Shown here: positions 8,612-17,192 of the stretch, piece by piece
Numbering within the stretch: the first letter of the stretch is position 1
Layout: each line of letters starts with the position of its first letter
Assembly: GCA_017305665.1 (NCBI GenBank)
Contig: JAFKKH010000022.1
Location: forward strand, 1-64,000
Length of the DNA stretch: 64,000 bases
From: Hyphomicrobiales bacterium
Lineage (GTDB): Bacteria > Pseudomonadota > Alphaproteobacteria > Rhizobiales > Xanthobacteraceae
Reading direction: 5' to 3'
Program-made: the position numbers and the translations under genes
Notes under the pieces: generated by a model
Database searches by the model: none
What the model was told of the DNA's origin: nothing
The model's input: only the letters and a program-made list of their open reading frames with translations

Positions 8612-9982
8612 ATGGCGCGTGACCAGATCGATATGACGCCGCTGCAATCGCGCGACGAACTCGTTGCGTGGCTCGAAGCCGGCGTGAAGCCCGCGTCCGA
8701 ATTCCGCATCGGCACCGAGCACGAGAAGACGCCGTTCACGCTCGAAGGCCATAACCCGGTGCCTTACGAAGGGCCGCGCGGCATCGGCGCGCTCTTGGAG
8801 GGAATGAAGCTGCTGCTCGGCTGGGAGCCGATCATGGAGCGCGGCAACATCATCGGGCTTTACGACGTCACCGGCGGCGGTGCGATCTCACTCGAGCCCG
8901 GCGGTCAGTTCGAGCTGTCGGGTGCGCCAGTCGAGACCGTGCATCAGACGCAATCGGAGCTGATGGCGCATCTTGCGCAGGTCAAGGAAGTTGCCGCGCC
9001 GCTCGGCATCGGATTTCTGGGCCTCGGCATGACGCCGTCATGGTCGCGAGCGCAGATTCCGGTGATGCCCAAGGGCCGCTACAAGATCATGACCGGCTAT
9101 ATGCCGAAGGTCGGCCGGTATGGTCTCGACATGATGTACCGAACCTGCACGGTGCAGACCAACCTCGATTTCTCGTCCGAAGCCGACATGGTGAAGAAGC
9201 TCCGCGTATCGGTGGCGCTGCAGCCGGTCGCGACCGCGCTGTTCGCCAATTCGCCCTTTACCGAAGGCAAGCCCAACGGTTTCCTGTCGTTCCGTTCGGA
9301 GATCTGGCGCGATACCGACAATGCGCGCTCCGGCATGATCCCGTGGGCGTTCGAGGACGGCATGGGATTCGAGCGATGGGTCGACTACGCGCTCGACGTC
9401 CCCATGTATTTCGTCAAGCGCGACGAAAACTACATCGACGTCTCCGGCTCGTCGTTCCGCGATTTCTTCGACGGCAAGAACAAGGTGATGCCCGGCGAGC
9501 GTCCGACCTTGTCGGACTGGGCCAACCATCTCTCGACCATTTTCCCCGAGGTGCGGCTGAAGCGTTATCTGGAAATGCGGGGCGCTGATGGTGTGCCGTG
9601 GGGACGGCTGCCGGCATTGCCCGCGTTTTGGGTCGGACTGCTCTACGATACGACCTCCCTCGATGCGGCCTGGGATATCGTGAAACACTGGACGGTGTCC
9701 GAGCGGCAGGCGCTGCGCGATGACGTGCCGCGCATGGGCTTCAAGGCCCGGATCAAGGATCGCTATCTGTTCGAGATCGCGAAAGAGTGTCTGGTGCTCG
9801 CGCATGCGGGGTTGCGCCGGCGCGGTCATGTCGATCATCTCGGCCGCGACGAGTCGCGACATCTCGAACCGCTCGACCGGATTCTGGATTGCGGCCATTC
9901 GCCGGCCGAAGAGATGCTCGTGAAGTTCAACGGCGCATGGCGAGGCTCGGTAGAACCGGCCTATAGCGAATACGCTTTCTAG
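8612..9982 (+). CDS. gshA: Glutamate-cysteine ligase, plant/alphaproteobacterial type
   Basis: This 456-residue enzyme joins glutamate and cysteine using ATP, the first step of glutathione synthesis. The sequence is characteristic of the plant-like GCL2 family: EFRIGTEHEKTPFTL near the N-terminus, YDVTGGGAISLEPGGQFELSGAP for substrate and ATP binding, and MYRTCTVQTNLDFSSEADM. The length (about 450-460) is normal. It starts about 100 bases after marR on the same strand, with no strong ribosome site visible. It sits close to the GST locus, which is biochemically coherent but not proof of co-regulation. Confidence 0.95.
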   Translation: MARDQIDMTPLQSRDELVAWLEAGVKPASEFRIGTEHEKTPFTLEGHNPVPYEGPRGIGALLEGMKLLLGWEPIMERGNIIGLYDVTGGGAISLEPGGQFELSGAPVETVHQTQSELMAHLAQVKEVAAPLGIGFLGLGMTPSWSRAQIPVMPKGRYKIMTGYMPKVGRYGLDMMYRTCTVQTNLDFSSEADMVKKLRVSVALQPVATALFANSPFTEGKPNGFLSFRSEIWRDTDNARSGMIPWAFEDGMGFERWVDYALDVPMYFVKRDENYIDVSGSSFRDFFDGKNKVMPGERPTLSDWANHLSTIFPEVRLKRYLEMRGADGVPWGRLPALPAFWVGLLYDTTSLDAAWDIVKHWTVSERQALRDDVPRMGFKARIKDRYLFEIAKECLVLAHAGLRRRGHVDHLGRDESRHLEPLDRILDCGHSPAEEMLVKFNGAWRGSVEPAYSEYAF

Positions 9983-10095
9983 ATCAACGGCTTTTGATCG
10001 AAGACGGACGCTGCGGCGGCGCTGTTCATCCGCCGTACATCAAGATGGCGATTTAATGTAACGAGCGGTTCGGTCGCATCGTTTTCTTTTTCAGA

Positions 10096-10683
10096 TTGTT
10101 GTTCTCACGACGCGCGTTGAAAGTTTCTGTATTGAAAGTCTGCCTCATCCTGCTGGCGATACTGTTATCGATGGCCGTTCCGGCCGCGATGCCCGCGCAT
10201 GCCCAGACGAATTTCGACCGCCCTGGCGCCGACTACCTTCATACGCCGCTCAAGTCTGGCGATCCCGCCGATTGCGCGCTGGCCTGCGAACGCGACCGTC
10301 GCTGCCGCGCCTGGAGCTTCAACTATCCGAATGACCGATCGGAAACGGCGGTCTGCTGGCTCAAAAATGCAGTGCCGCCGCGGTTTCCGAATTTGTGCTG
10401 CGTGACGGGCGTTCGCGGCGCCGGTGTGATCGAACGTCGCACCGGGCCGGTCGAGCATTCGATCGATCGTGCCGGCGGCGACTACCGGAGCTTCGAACTC
10501 AAGAAGGAAGACAGGACTGCGATGGACGAGGCATGCCATCGCGCCTGCGAGGCCGATAACAAGTGTCGAGCCTGGACTTATGCAAGGCCGGGTTACGCTG
10601 GCAAGGCCGCGCGATGCTTCCTGAAAAAGGAAATCAAGCCGCCGCGCCGCAGGCCGGGGTTCACGTCCGGGGTCGTGCGCTAG
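10096..10683 (+). CDS. Secreted protein with two PAN/Apple domains
   Basis: This 195-residue protein begins with a hydrophobic signal segment (CLILLAILLSMAVPAAMPAHA). It then has two PAN/Apple-type repeats: about residues 37-105 (FDRPGADYLHTPLKSGDPADCALACERDRRCRAWSF) and about 120-190 (IDRAGGDYRSFELKKEDRTAMDEACHRACEADNKCRAWTY). Both carry the usual cysteine pattern C-x3-C-x5-C-x-AW. PAN domains bind proteins or carbohydrates, so a periplasmic or surface binding role is inferred. The start shown is TTG; no ATG gives a full signal peptide except possibly weaker downstream codons, so the N-terminus is uncertain. It ends 8 bases from the convergent gene. Confidence 0.85.
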   Translation: MLFSRRALKVSVLKVCLILLAILLSMAVPAAMPAHAQTNFDRPGADYLHTPLKSGDPADCALACERDRRCRAWSFNYPNDRSETAVCWLKNAVPPRFPNLCCVTGVRGAGVIERRTGPVEHSIDRAGGDYRSFELKKEDRTAMDEACHRACEADNKCRAWTYARPGYAGKAARCFLKKEIKPPRRRPGFTSGVVR

Positions 10684-10690
10684 CGTGCAA

Positions 10691-11266
10691 TCAGGGCGAC
10701 GGCACGGTCGGTAGCACCGTCAGTTCCGGCCATAGCGCTTTCCACCGTTTCGCTTTCGTCAGGTAGTTCTCGGCGGAGAAGTTCGGCCCCGGATTGGGCC
10801 GCACGACCAGGGCCGCGATGTCGTCGAAGCCGTGCGGCGCATAGGTGTTGTAACCGCCGTTGCAGCGCTGAAGGCCGACCTGTGTGTTCCGTGTCAGGAA
10901 GCGATCGATGCCCTCGGTCGCGCATCGCAGCGGCGGATAGGGCAGGCCGTGCTTGTCGGGATACCAGAGATGGACGCGGGCCTGATTGCGCACTTCGACG
11001 GTCACGCCAAGATGCGCAAGGCGAGCCTGCACGTCGCGGATCACCGCATCCTCCGCCTGCCATGAGGTGTCGGGATCGAAATAGAAAATATCATGGTCGC
11101 TAATGCCGTAGTCGATCGCGCGGTCGGTCAACACGTTCCACACGGTCTGCGAAAGGCAACCGGCGACGATCCATGCATCAGGTAGCCCGGAGCGAAACAG
11201 TTCCGCGGCGATCGCGCTGTTGACCGGATTGCGCAGCGCGATGGCGATGAATTCGTCTGACGTCAT
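10691..11266 (-). CDS. Nucleotidyltransferase-like protein (DUF925 type)
   Basis: This 191-residue protein contains WIVAGCLSQTVWNVL followed by YGISDHDIFYFD, the pattern of the NTP_transf_6/DUF925 family of predicted nucleotidyltransferases. Other conserved blocks are VEVRNQARVHLWYPDKHG and YAPHGFDDIAALVVRPNP. The family is predicted to act on an unknown small molecule or nucleic acid; the substrate is not known. The ATG at 11266 gives a good match to the family start; longer in-frame starts exist upstream but code for low-complexity sequence. It runs convergent to the PAN-domain gene. Confidence 0.8.
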   Translation of the reverse strand: MTSDEFIAIALRNPVNSAIAAELFRSGLPDAWIVAGCLSQTVWNVLTDRAIDYGISDHDIFYFDPDTSWQAEDAVIRDVQARLAHLGVTVEVRNQARVHLWYPDKHGLPYPPLRCATEGIDRFLTRNTQVGLQRCNGGYNTYAPHGFDDIAALVVRPNPGPNFSAENYLTKAKRWKALWPELTVLPTVPSP

Positions 11267-11437
11267 GATCGCCGATCTGACCGGATTCGGCTCCGCGCCG
11301 CAAACAACCAGAATTCTATCAGCGGGGCGTAACAATCGCGGCGCCGATTCGTATTCCCGGTACGAGCCTGAAATGATCGTGGTTGATTGACGATATCTTC
11401 CACGAGATGTGGTGCAGGCCAGCAAGGAAACATGCCC

Positions 11438-11854
11438 ATGACAATTTCACGAAGAATGTTCGTTGGCGCCACGTTTGGGGTGATCGGGGCGGCCGTGTCC
11501 CTGGCAGCACCCATGGTCTCGCCGGCGCTGGCTAACGCCGCAGTTCCATTTTCCCCGGAGGCGTTCAAGGCGGCGCAGGCTTCGGGAAGTCCGATCCTGG
11601 TTGAGATTCACGCCGACTGGTGTCCCACCTGCAAGGCGCAGCGGCCGATCCTCGACAAGCTCACGTCCGACGCGAAGTTCAAGAACCTGAAGGTGTTTCG
11701 TGTCGATTTCGATTCCCAGAAGGCGATCGTCCGGCAGTTCGGTGCAAAAATGCAATCGACCTTGATCGTCTACAAGGGCGCAACCGAAAAGGGCCGTTCG
11801 GTCGGCGACACCCGGCCGGCTTCGATTGCAGCGCTGCTGGATAAAAGTCTCTAG
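11438..11854 (+). CDS. Tat-exported thioredoxin-family protein
   Basis: This 138-residue protein starts with a twin-arginine-like leader (SRRMFVGATFGVIGAAVSLAA, ending near ALANA) and has a thioredoxin fold with active site WCPTC (Cys62, Cys65). It should act in the periplasm as a thiol-disulfide protein. ATG 11438 is placed 9 bases after AAGGA, a better spacing than ATG 11432. The next gene, 6 bases on, encodes a CcdA-like membrane electron carrier, so the pair probably moves reducing power from the cytoplasm to this thioredoxin. Targets might be cytochrome c assembly or peroxide defence. The active-site dipeptide PT differs from the common GP of cytosolic thioredoxin. Confidence 0.85.
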   Translation: MTISRRMFVGATFGVIGAAVSLAAPMVSPALANAAVPFSPEAFKAAQASGSPILVEIHADWCPTCKAQRPILDKLTSDAKFKNLKVFRVDFDSQKAIVRQFGAKMQSTLIVYKGATEKGRSVGDTRPASIAALLDKSL

Positions 11855-11860
11855 CCGCTC

Positions 11861-12577
11861 ATGACCGCGCTTGCGCTGGCTTTCATTGCCGGCCTGCTCT
11901 CGATCCTGTCGCCCTGTGTTCTGCCGTTGATACCGATCGTGCTCGGTGCCGCGGTGGCAGAACACCGCTTCGGCCCTTTTGCCCTGGCAGGTGGCCTTGC
12001 GATCTCCTTCACGGTGCTGGGGCTCTTTATTGCGCTGATCGGTTTCGGGCTCGGCCTCGATGCCGACGTTTTCCGTCTCGCTGCCGCTCTTGTCATTATC
12101 GTTGTCGGCATAGTCCTGCTGGTGCCGGCGTGGCAGACAAAACTCGCCGCCGCCGGCAGTCCGCTTTCGGGCTGGGCCGACCGGCGCTTTGGCAGAGCCT
12201 CGTCATCCGGTCTCGCCGGACAGTTCGCCATCGGCCTGTTGCTTGGCGCTGTGTGGTCGCCATGTGTCGGACCGACTCTTGGCGCGGCCTCCATTCTGGC
12301 CTCGCAAGGCAAGGATTTGCCGCGCGTTGCGCTGACGATGGCGGTGTTCGGCGTTGGCGCGGCATTGCCGCTGATCGCGCTCGGACTGGTGTCTCGCGCG
12401 ACATTGATGGGCGTGCGCGATCGGTTGATATCGGCAGGCAAGCTCGGCAAGGCGTTGCTCGGCGTAGTATTCGTCCTGCTCGGCGTTGCCATCGTCAGTG
12501 GCATCGACAAAAAGATCGAGACGATGCTGGTGGCGGCCTCGCCTGCGTGGCTCACTGAACTTACGACATCATTTTAG
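11861..12577 (+). CDS. CcdA/DsbD-like membrane thiol-disulfide transporter
   Basis: This is a 238-residue polytopic membrane protein with about six membrane segments. Two cysteines sit in the expected symmetric motifs: LSPCVLPLIP (Cys19) and WSPCVGPTLG (Cys135). CcdA proteins carry electrons from cytoplasmic thioredoxin across the membrane to periplasmic partners. It follows the Tat-type thioredoxin gene by 6 bases, which is probably its partner. The 3' end overlaps the convergent mmcQ-like gene by 9 bases. Confidence 0.9.
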   Translation: MTALALAFIAGLLSILSPCVLPLIPIVLGAAVAEHRFGPFALAGGLAISFTVLGLFIALIGFGLGLDADVFRLAAALVIIVVGIVLLVPAWQTKLAAAGSPLSGWADRRFGRASSSGLAGQFAIGLLLGAVWSPCVGPTLGAASILASQGKDLPRVALTMAVFGVGAALPLIALGLVSRATLMGVRDRLISAGKLGKALLGVVFVLLGVAIVSGIDKKIETMLVAASPAWLTELTTSF

Positions 12578-12922
12578 CGGCAGTCGGCTGGCGTCGAACG
12601 CTTTCAGCGCAGCTTTCGAGGCCAGCGCGCGCCATTGTCGCAGCATCAGCGGTTCGACGAGGGTGCGCGTCGCCTTCAACAGGCGGACCAGCACTATCGG
12701 ATAGTCGCGATAGTGATCGGTGAAGTAGAACACCTTCGGCCGGCTTTCGATCAGCATGTCGCGCTCATCCTGCGGCACGCCCGGCATGACGAGGCTGTCG
12801 CCGTCCTCCTTCAGACGCACCAGCAGCTTCTTGCGCACCTTGAGTGCTGGCGTGCCGTAGGAGGTGCCGTCTTCGACCTCGGGCCAGCGTAACGCGATGG
12901 CCCGGATGTCGTCGAAGGTCAC
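12569..12922 (-). CDS. MmcQ/YjbR-like protein
   Basis: This 117-residue protein matches the MmcQ/YjbR family, with the start TFDDIRAIALRWPEVEDGTSY and the block KVFYFTDHYRDYPIVLVRL. The fold is cyanase/double-wing-like and function is unclear; DNA binding has been suggested for YjbR. The GTG at 12922 is chosen because it gives the family-standard start, (M)TFDDIRA; upstream in-frame sequence belongs to the lepB coding region. It is 10 bases downstream of lepB and probably co-transcribed with it. Confidence 0.82.
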   Translation of the reverse strand: MTFDDIRAIALRWPEVEDGTSYGTPALKVRKKLLVRLKEDGDSLVMPGVPQDERDMLIESRPKVFYFTDHYRDYPIVLVRLLKATRTLVEPLMLRQWRALASKAALKAFDASRLPLK

Positions 12923-12932
12923 GGCAGGATAC

Positions 12933-13706
12933 CTAGTGAACGGCCGTGAAGAAGCGCGCGAGGCGGAAACCGGAGAGCCAGGTCCAGACCGGCTGGCTGC
13001 GAATGCCCATGTCCCAAGAGCCGACGATGGCATCGACCCGGCCGACCAGGTTGTCGGTCGGGAGCAGGCCGACACCGCCCTGACGGACGGGCACGCGGCT
13101 GTCGGCGGAGTTGTCGCGGTTGTCGCCCATCACGAACAGATGGCCCGGCGGCACCGTGACTTCCGGTGTGTTGTCGAGCCGGCCGTTGTCGTGGATCTTG
13201 AAGATCGTGTGCGACACGCCGCCCGGCAGCGTTTCCACGTAGCGATGCGCCGGCTCGCTGGAGCCGTTATCGTCCTCGGCCTGGCCGATCCCGTCGGCCT
13301 TCAACCCGACCGGCTGTCCGTTGATCCAGAGCTGGCCGTCGCGCATCTGGATGCGGTCGCCCGGCAGGCCAACGACGCGCTTGACCCAGACCTGCGAGGT
13401 GTCGCCCGGCCAGCGGAACACCACGACATCGCCGCGCTTCGGCAATTCGCCGAAGATGCGCTTGGTGTCGGGGATGGAGACATGGATCGGCAGCGACGCC
13501 GCGCTGTAGCCATAAGGATATTTCGACGCCACCAGCGCGTCGCCGATCAGCAGCGTCGGCTCCATCGAGGCAGACGGCACGTAGAACGGTTCGGCCAGCG
13601 CACCCTTGGCGGCCAGCACCACGAGCACGATGGCTGCGATCTGGCCGAGTTGTCCGCCCCAGCGCCGGATCGTCGAGGGTGTGGACGTGGACGTTTCGGT
13701 GCTCAT
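12933..13706 (-). CDS. lepB: Signal peptidase I
   Basis: This 257-residue membrane serine protease removes signal peptides from exported proteins. It has one N-terminal membrane segment (GQIAAIVLVVLAAKGALA). The catalytic Ser47 lies in VPSASMEPTL and the general-base Lys109 lies in VWVKRVVGLPGD; the conserved MGDNRDNSADSR box follows. ATG 13706 overlaps the tldD stop by the four bases ATGA, so translation is probably coupled. In alphaproteobacteria the housekeeping lepB usually sits with acpS and rnc, so this may be a second, specialised copy; that cannot be decided here. Confidence 0.93.
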   Translation of the reverse strand: MSTETSTSTPSTIRRWGGQLGQIAAIVLVVLAAKGALAEPFYVPSASMEPTLLIGDALVASKYPYGYSAASLPIHVSIPDTKRIFGELPKRGDVVVFRWPGDTSQVWVKRVVGLPGDRIQMRDGQLWINGQPVGLKADGIGQAEDDNGSSEPAHRYVETLPGGVSHTIFKIHDNGRLDNTPEVTVPPGHLFVMGDNRDNSADSRVPVRQGGVGLLPTDNLVGRVDAIVGSWDMGIRSQPVWTWLSGFRLARFFTAVH

Positions 13707-15130
13707 CCGCCTGTTCCTCCGACCGTGATCCGGTCCATCCGCAATGTTGGTTGACCGACGCCGACCGGCACACCCTGACCGTTCTTGCCGCAGGTGCCGA
13801 TGCCATCGTCGAGCGCGACATCGTTGCCGATCATGGTGATGCGATGCAGGTCGGTCGGGCCGTTGCCGATCAGCATGGTGCCTTTCAGCGGCGCGCCGAT
13901 CTTGCCGTTTTCGATCTTGTAGGCCTCGGTGCACTGAAAGACATATTTGCCCGAGGTGATGTCGACCTGGCCGCCGCCGAAATTCGCGGCGAAGATTCCG
14001 TTCTTCACCGACGCGAGAATCTCGGCCGGGTCGCGATCGCCCGCCGGCATGTAGGTGTTGGTCATGCGCGGCATCGGCACATGGGCATAGCCCTGACGGC
14101 GGCCGTTGCCGGTTGGCTTCATTCCCATCAGCCGCGCGTTCTGCCGGTCCTGCATGTAGCCGACCAGGATGCCGTCCTCGATCAGCACGGTCCGGTTGGT
14201 CGGCGTGCCCTCGTCATCAATTGAAAGTGAACCGCGCCGCGCCGAAATGGTGCCGTCGTCGACCACGGTGACGCCCTTGGCTGCGACCTGCTGACCCATC
14301 AGCCCTGCGAAGGCCGAGGTCTTCTTGCGGTTGAAGTCGCCCTCGAGGCCGTGACCCACGGCTTCATGCAGCATCACGCCGGGCCAGCCGGGGCCGAGCA
14401 CCACGTCCATCTCGCCGGCCGGTGCGGGGATCGATTCGAGGTTGACCATGGCCTCGCGGATCGCGCCGTCGGCGGCGTCGCGCCAGGCCTTGGTTTCGAT
14501 GAAGCGCGCATAGCCCTCGCGGCCGCCATAACCCTTGCTGCCGGTCTCCTGCCGGTCGCCCTGTCCGGCGACGACGGAGATGTTCACCCGTACCAGCGGG
14601 CGGATGTCGCGATAGCTTTCGCCGTCCGGCCGCATGATTTCGACAACCTGCCACGTGGCGCCGAGGCTGACGGACACTTGCCGCACCCTCGGATCCTTGT
14701 CGCGGACGTAGGCATCGATTTCGGCAAGCAGCTTGACCTTGGTCTCGAAGCCGAGCCCGTCGAGCGGGTTGTCGTCGCCATAGAGCCGCACATTGGTGTG
14801 AGCGGGCGCGGCTGCGAACGTGCCCTGATAGCCACCGCGCACGGCACCGACAGCGTCGGCGGCGCGAATCAGCGCCGGCAGCGACATGTCGGACGAGTGG
14901 GCGTAGCCGACCGCGTCGTCCTTGACGGCGCGAAGCCCAAATCCCTGCGAGGTGTCATAGGTGGCTTGTTTCAGCCGCCCGTTGTCGAACATCAGCGCTT
15001 CGGTCTGGCTGTATTCCAGAAACAGCTCGCCATCGTCGGCGCCGGCGAGGCCCCGCGCCACTTCGTTGCGGACCTGGTCGCGATCGAGATGGGCGCGGTC
15101 GAGCAGGGAGGTGGTGGCGGGACTGGTCAT
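13703..15130 (-). CDS. tldD: TldD metalloprotease subunit
   Basis: This 475-residue protein is TldD, which with TldE/PmbA forms a zinc protease that degrades unfolded peptides and matures modified peptides. The zinc motif HEAVGH is at residues 255-260 (HExxxH) followed by GLEGDFNRKKTSAF. A late cysteine in DDGIGTCGKNGQGVPV is the probable third ligand. Length and both ends agree with the family. No tldE is present in the window. It lies upstream of lepB with an ATGA overlap and downstream of ialB-like, forming a likely operon with envelope roles. Confidence 0.95.
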   Translation of the reverse strand: MTSPATTSLLDRAHLDRDQVRNEVARGLAGADDGELFLEYSQTEALMFDNGRLKQATYDTSQGFGLRAVKDDAVGYAHSSDMSLPALIRAADAVGAVRGGYQGTFAAAPAHTNVRLYGDDNPLDGLGFETKVKLLAEIDAYVRDKDPRVRQVSVSLGATWQVVEIMRPDGESYRDIRPLVRVNISVVAGQGDRQETGSKGYGGREGYARFIETKAWRDAADGAIREAMVNLESIPAPAGEMDVVLGPGWPGVMLHEAVGHGLEGDFNRKKTSAFAGLMGQQVAAKGVTVVDDGTISARRGSLSIDDEGTPTNRTVLIEDGILVGYMQDRQNARLMGMKPTGNGRRQGYAHVPMPRMTNTYMPAGDRDPAEILASVKNGIFAANFGGGQVDITSGKYVFQCTEAYKIENGKIGAPLKGTMLIGNGPTDLHRITMIGNDVALDDGIGTCGKNGQGVPVGVGQPTLRMDRITVGGTGG

Positions 15131-15264
15131 GCGGACTCCGAATTCAACGCGGATATGCGGCTGTTCCGTGTCTTTCCGGAGCAGCGAGCACTCAAGATAG
15201 GCATGATTGGCCGGAAAAGGGAGGTTCTTTCCAAATCTTCATCCGGCGCAGCCGGAGCTGATGA

Positions 15265-15762
15265 TCAGGGCAGCTTGTCGTAACCCTCGCCGAGCCCATT
15301 CAGGCTGAGCGGGAAGCCGATACCTTCCTCCGGCGTCTCGAAGATGATGAAAGTCGCCGTCTTGGCGTTGCGCAACTGGTTCAGAAGCTTGTCGTCCAGA
15401 ACGACTTCGGCCACGCAGCCGTTCGGCAGGCAGCGCACGAATCCGGCACGACCCACGTCGACGTTGTCGAGTTTCAGGCCAAGGCCCGAGGGCAGCAGTA
15501 CCCCGAGCGGCGCGACCACCCGCATCAGCCGGCTTTTCTGGTCGGCGGTCTTGAGCACGATCACGGTCAGGCCGGCGTTGGAGCGGTCCTCCGCCACCAC
15601 GCTCTGGATCAGCGCGCACTGCTCGGCCTTGGCGCCGGGCGGCGTATCGCAGCGAATCTGCCAGTCGCCATGGACCGATTTGACCGCACCCTGGGCGCTG
15701 GCGGTGTCAGCAAAGCCGAGAACGAGGAGGGCGACGATCCAGCCCGTCAGGATGCGGGCCAT
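15265..15762 (-). CDS. IalB-like exported protein (invasion-associated locus B family)
   Basis: This 165-residue protein has a clear signal peptide (MARILTGWIVALLVLGFADTASA) followed by an IalB-type domain: VHGDWQIRCDTPPGAKAEQCALIQ and FVRCLPNGCVAEVVLDDKLL. Paired cysteines suggest disulfides in the periplasm. IalB was named for Bartonella invasion, but family members are widespread in free-living alphaproteobacteria with unknown function. ATG 15762 has GAGG six bases before it; an upstream ATG at 15828 (MGPSKQHVRP) would add 22 residues before the signal peptide and is less likely. It is first in the likely ialB-tldD-lepB-mmcQ operon. Confidence 0.83.
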   Translation of the reverse strand: MARILTGWIVALLVLGFADTASAQGAVKSVHGDWQIRCDTPPGAKAEQCALIQSVVAEDRSNAGLTVIVLKTADQKSRLMRVVAPLGVLLPSGLGLKLDNVDVGRAGFVRCLPNGCVAEVVLDDKLLNQLRNAKTATFIIFETPEEGIGFPLSLNGLGEGYDKLP

Positions 15763-16277
15763 CAGGGACCTCGCGGACGTGATTTTGCAGTCTGCCGCGG
15801 GTCTGACGTGCTGTTTCGAAGGCCCCATCCGGGTCGATTCCTTGCTCTTGCGTGCTATACCTCCGGCTATGCCGGTTTGGGCACTGGCCTGATGGGTAAT
15901 GACGGCGCCTTGAAGGCGATCCGGCGTGTTCGGCCGGGCCCAAAGAGGTCGCCGAATCAGGTTCATGTGAAGCCGCCCGCCTGTGCCTACATCGGACAAT
16001 CGGGCTGTCAAGCGCCGTCCACCGGGATGGGCGGCGTTTGCGTCTGATTTGTCAGGAAAATGTGAAGCCGGACAGATCGCTACGAAAGCATTGCTTCACT
16101 TCTTACTACTGCATTGCGAGGGGCGGCGAATTATGGTTTGAGAGGCTGGATTTCGACGCGTTCTAGCTAACTGGCCCGAGCTCATCCGGAGGCCGCTTGC
16201 GGGGCGTCATGTCGGCCAGCAGGTTTCGCCGCCCGGCGGGAATGCTTAGGGATTTTATCACAAGGAGCGCGAGCGAC
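15763..16277. other. Intergenic region upstream of the oxidase cluster
   Basis: These 515 bases separate the divergent ialB-like gene and ctaC. I see no believable coding frame; forward open frames overlapping this region are antisense to ialB or lack a start with family resemblance. Promoters for both operons should lie here but none stands out. A clean AAGGAG at 16262-16267 serves ctaC. Confidence 0.5.
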
Positions 16278-17120
16278 ATGAAGATGTCGAAGGGCCAGAT
16301 CGGGGGCCGGTTGCTGGGGTTGGCGGTTGCGGGGATGGCATTCCTCGTTGGCGGCGCTGCGTTCGCGGAAGTGGGGCAGCCCGCGCCGTGGGAATTCAAG
16401 CTGCAGGGCTCGGCCTCGCCGGTGATGGACAACATCACCTGGTTTCACAACTTCCTGACGGTGCTGATCACCTGCATCACGCTGTTCGTGCTGGTCTTGC
16501 TGGTTCTGGTCGTCGTCAAATTTAACGCCAAGGCGAACCCGGTTCCTTCGAAAACCACCCACAACACGCTGATCGAGGTGGTTTGGACGATCGTTCCGGT
16601 GCTGATCCTGGTCGGCATCGCTGTGCCGTCGTTCCGTCTGCTGTTCGAAGAACTCGACGTTCCGAAAGCTGACTTGACGGTCAAGGCGACCGGCAAGCAG
16701 TGGTACTGGAGCTACGCCTATCCGGATAACGGCAAGTTCGAGTTCGATTCGCTGTTGGCGCAGGACAAGAAGCCCCGTCTGCTTGGCGTGGACAACGAAC
16801 TCGTCGTTCCCGTGAACAAGGTGGTCCGGGTGCAGGTTACGGGCGCGGACGTCATCCATTCCTTCGCGGTGCCCGCCTTCGGCATCAAGATCGACGCCAT
16901 TCCGGGTCGCCTCAACGAGACCTGGTTCAAGGCGACCAAGACCGGCATGTTCTACGGCCAGTGCTCTGAACTGTGCGGCAAGGATCACGCCTTCATGCCG
17001 ATCGCAGTGCGGGTCGTGAGTGACAAGGACTTTGCGGCCTGGGTTGAGACCGCGAAGAAGAAGTTCGCATCGAACCCGTCGAATACGGAAGTGGCGTCGG
17101 CCGCTGAAGTCGCGCACTAG
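16278..17120 (+). CDS. ctaC: Cytochrome c oxidase subunit II (aa3 type)
   Basis: This 280-residue subunit accepts electrons from cytochrome c at the CuA centre. It has a signal peptide (LAVAGMAFLVGGAAFA), two membrane helices (about 55-80 and 95-115), and the periplasmic CuA domain: HSFAVPAFGIKIDAIPGR, then QCSELCGKDHAFM with the two Cys, His and Met ligands. The aromatic electron-entry segment KQWYWSYAYPDNG is present. ATG 16278 follows AAGGAG at 10 bases; longer in-frame starts lack a ribosome site. No fused cytochrome c domain is present, so it is a plain subunit II. Confidence 0.96.
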   Translation: MKMSKGQIGGRLLGLAVAGMAFLVGGAAFAEVGQPAPWEFKLQGSASPVMDNITWFHNFLTVLITCITLFVLVLLVLVVVKFNAKANPVPSKTTHNTLIEVVWTIVPVLILVGIAVPSFRLLFEELDVPKADLTVKATGKQWYWSYAYPDNGKFEFDSLLAQDKKPRLLGVDNELVVPVNKVVRVQVTGADVIHSFAVPAFGIKIDAIPGRLNETWFKATKTGMFYGQCSELCGKDHAFMPIAVRVVSDKDFAAWVETAKKKFASNPSNTEVASAAEVAH

Positions 17121-17192
17121 ACGGGTGCTTTGGACTATCGACAAGGGTGACGGGACCGCAAGGTTCAAGGACTGCAAGACGGGATTTTGAAA

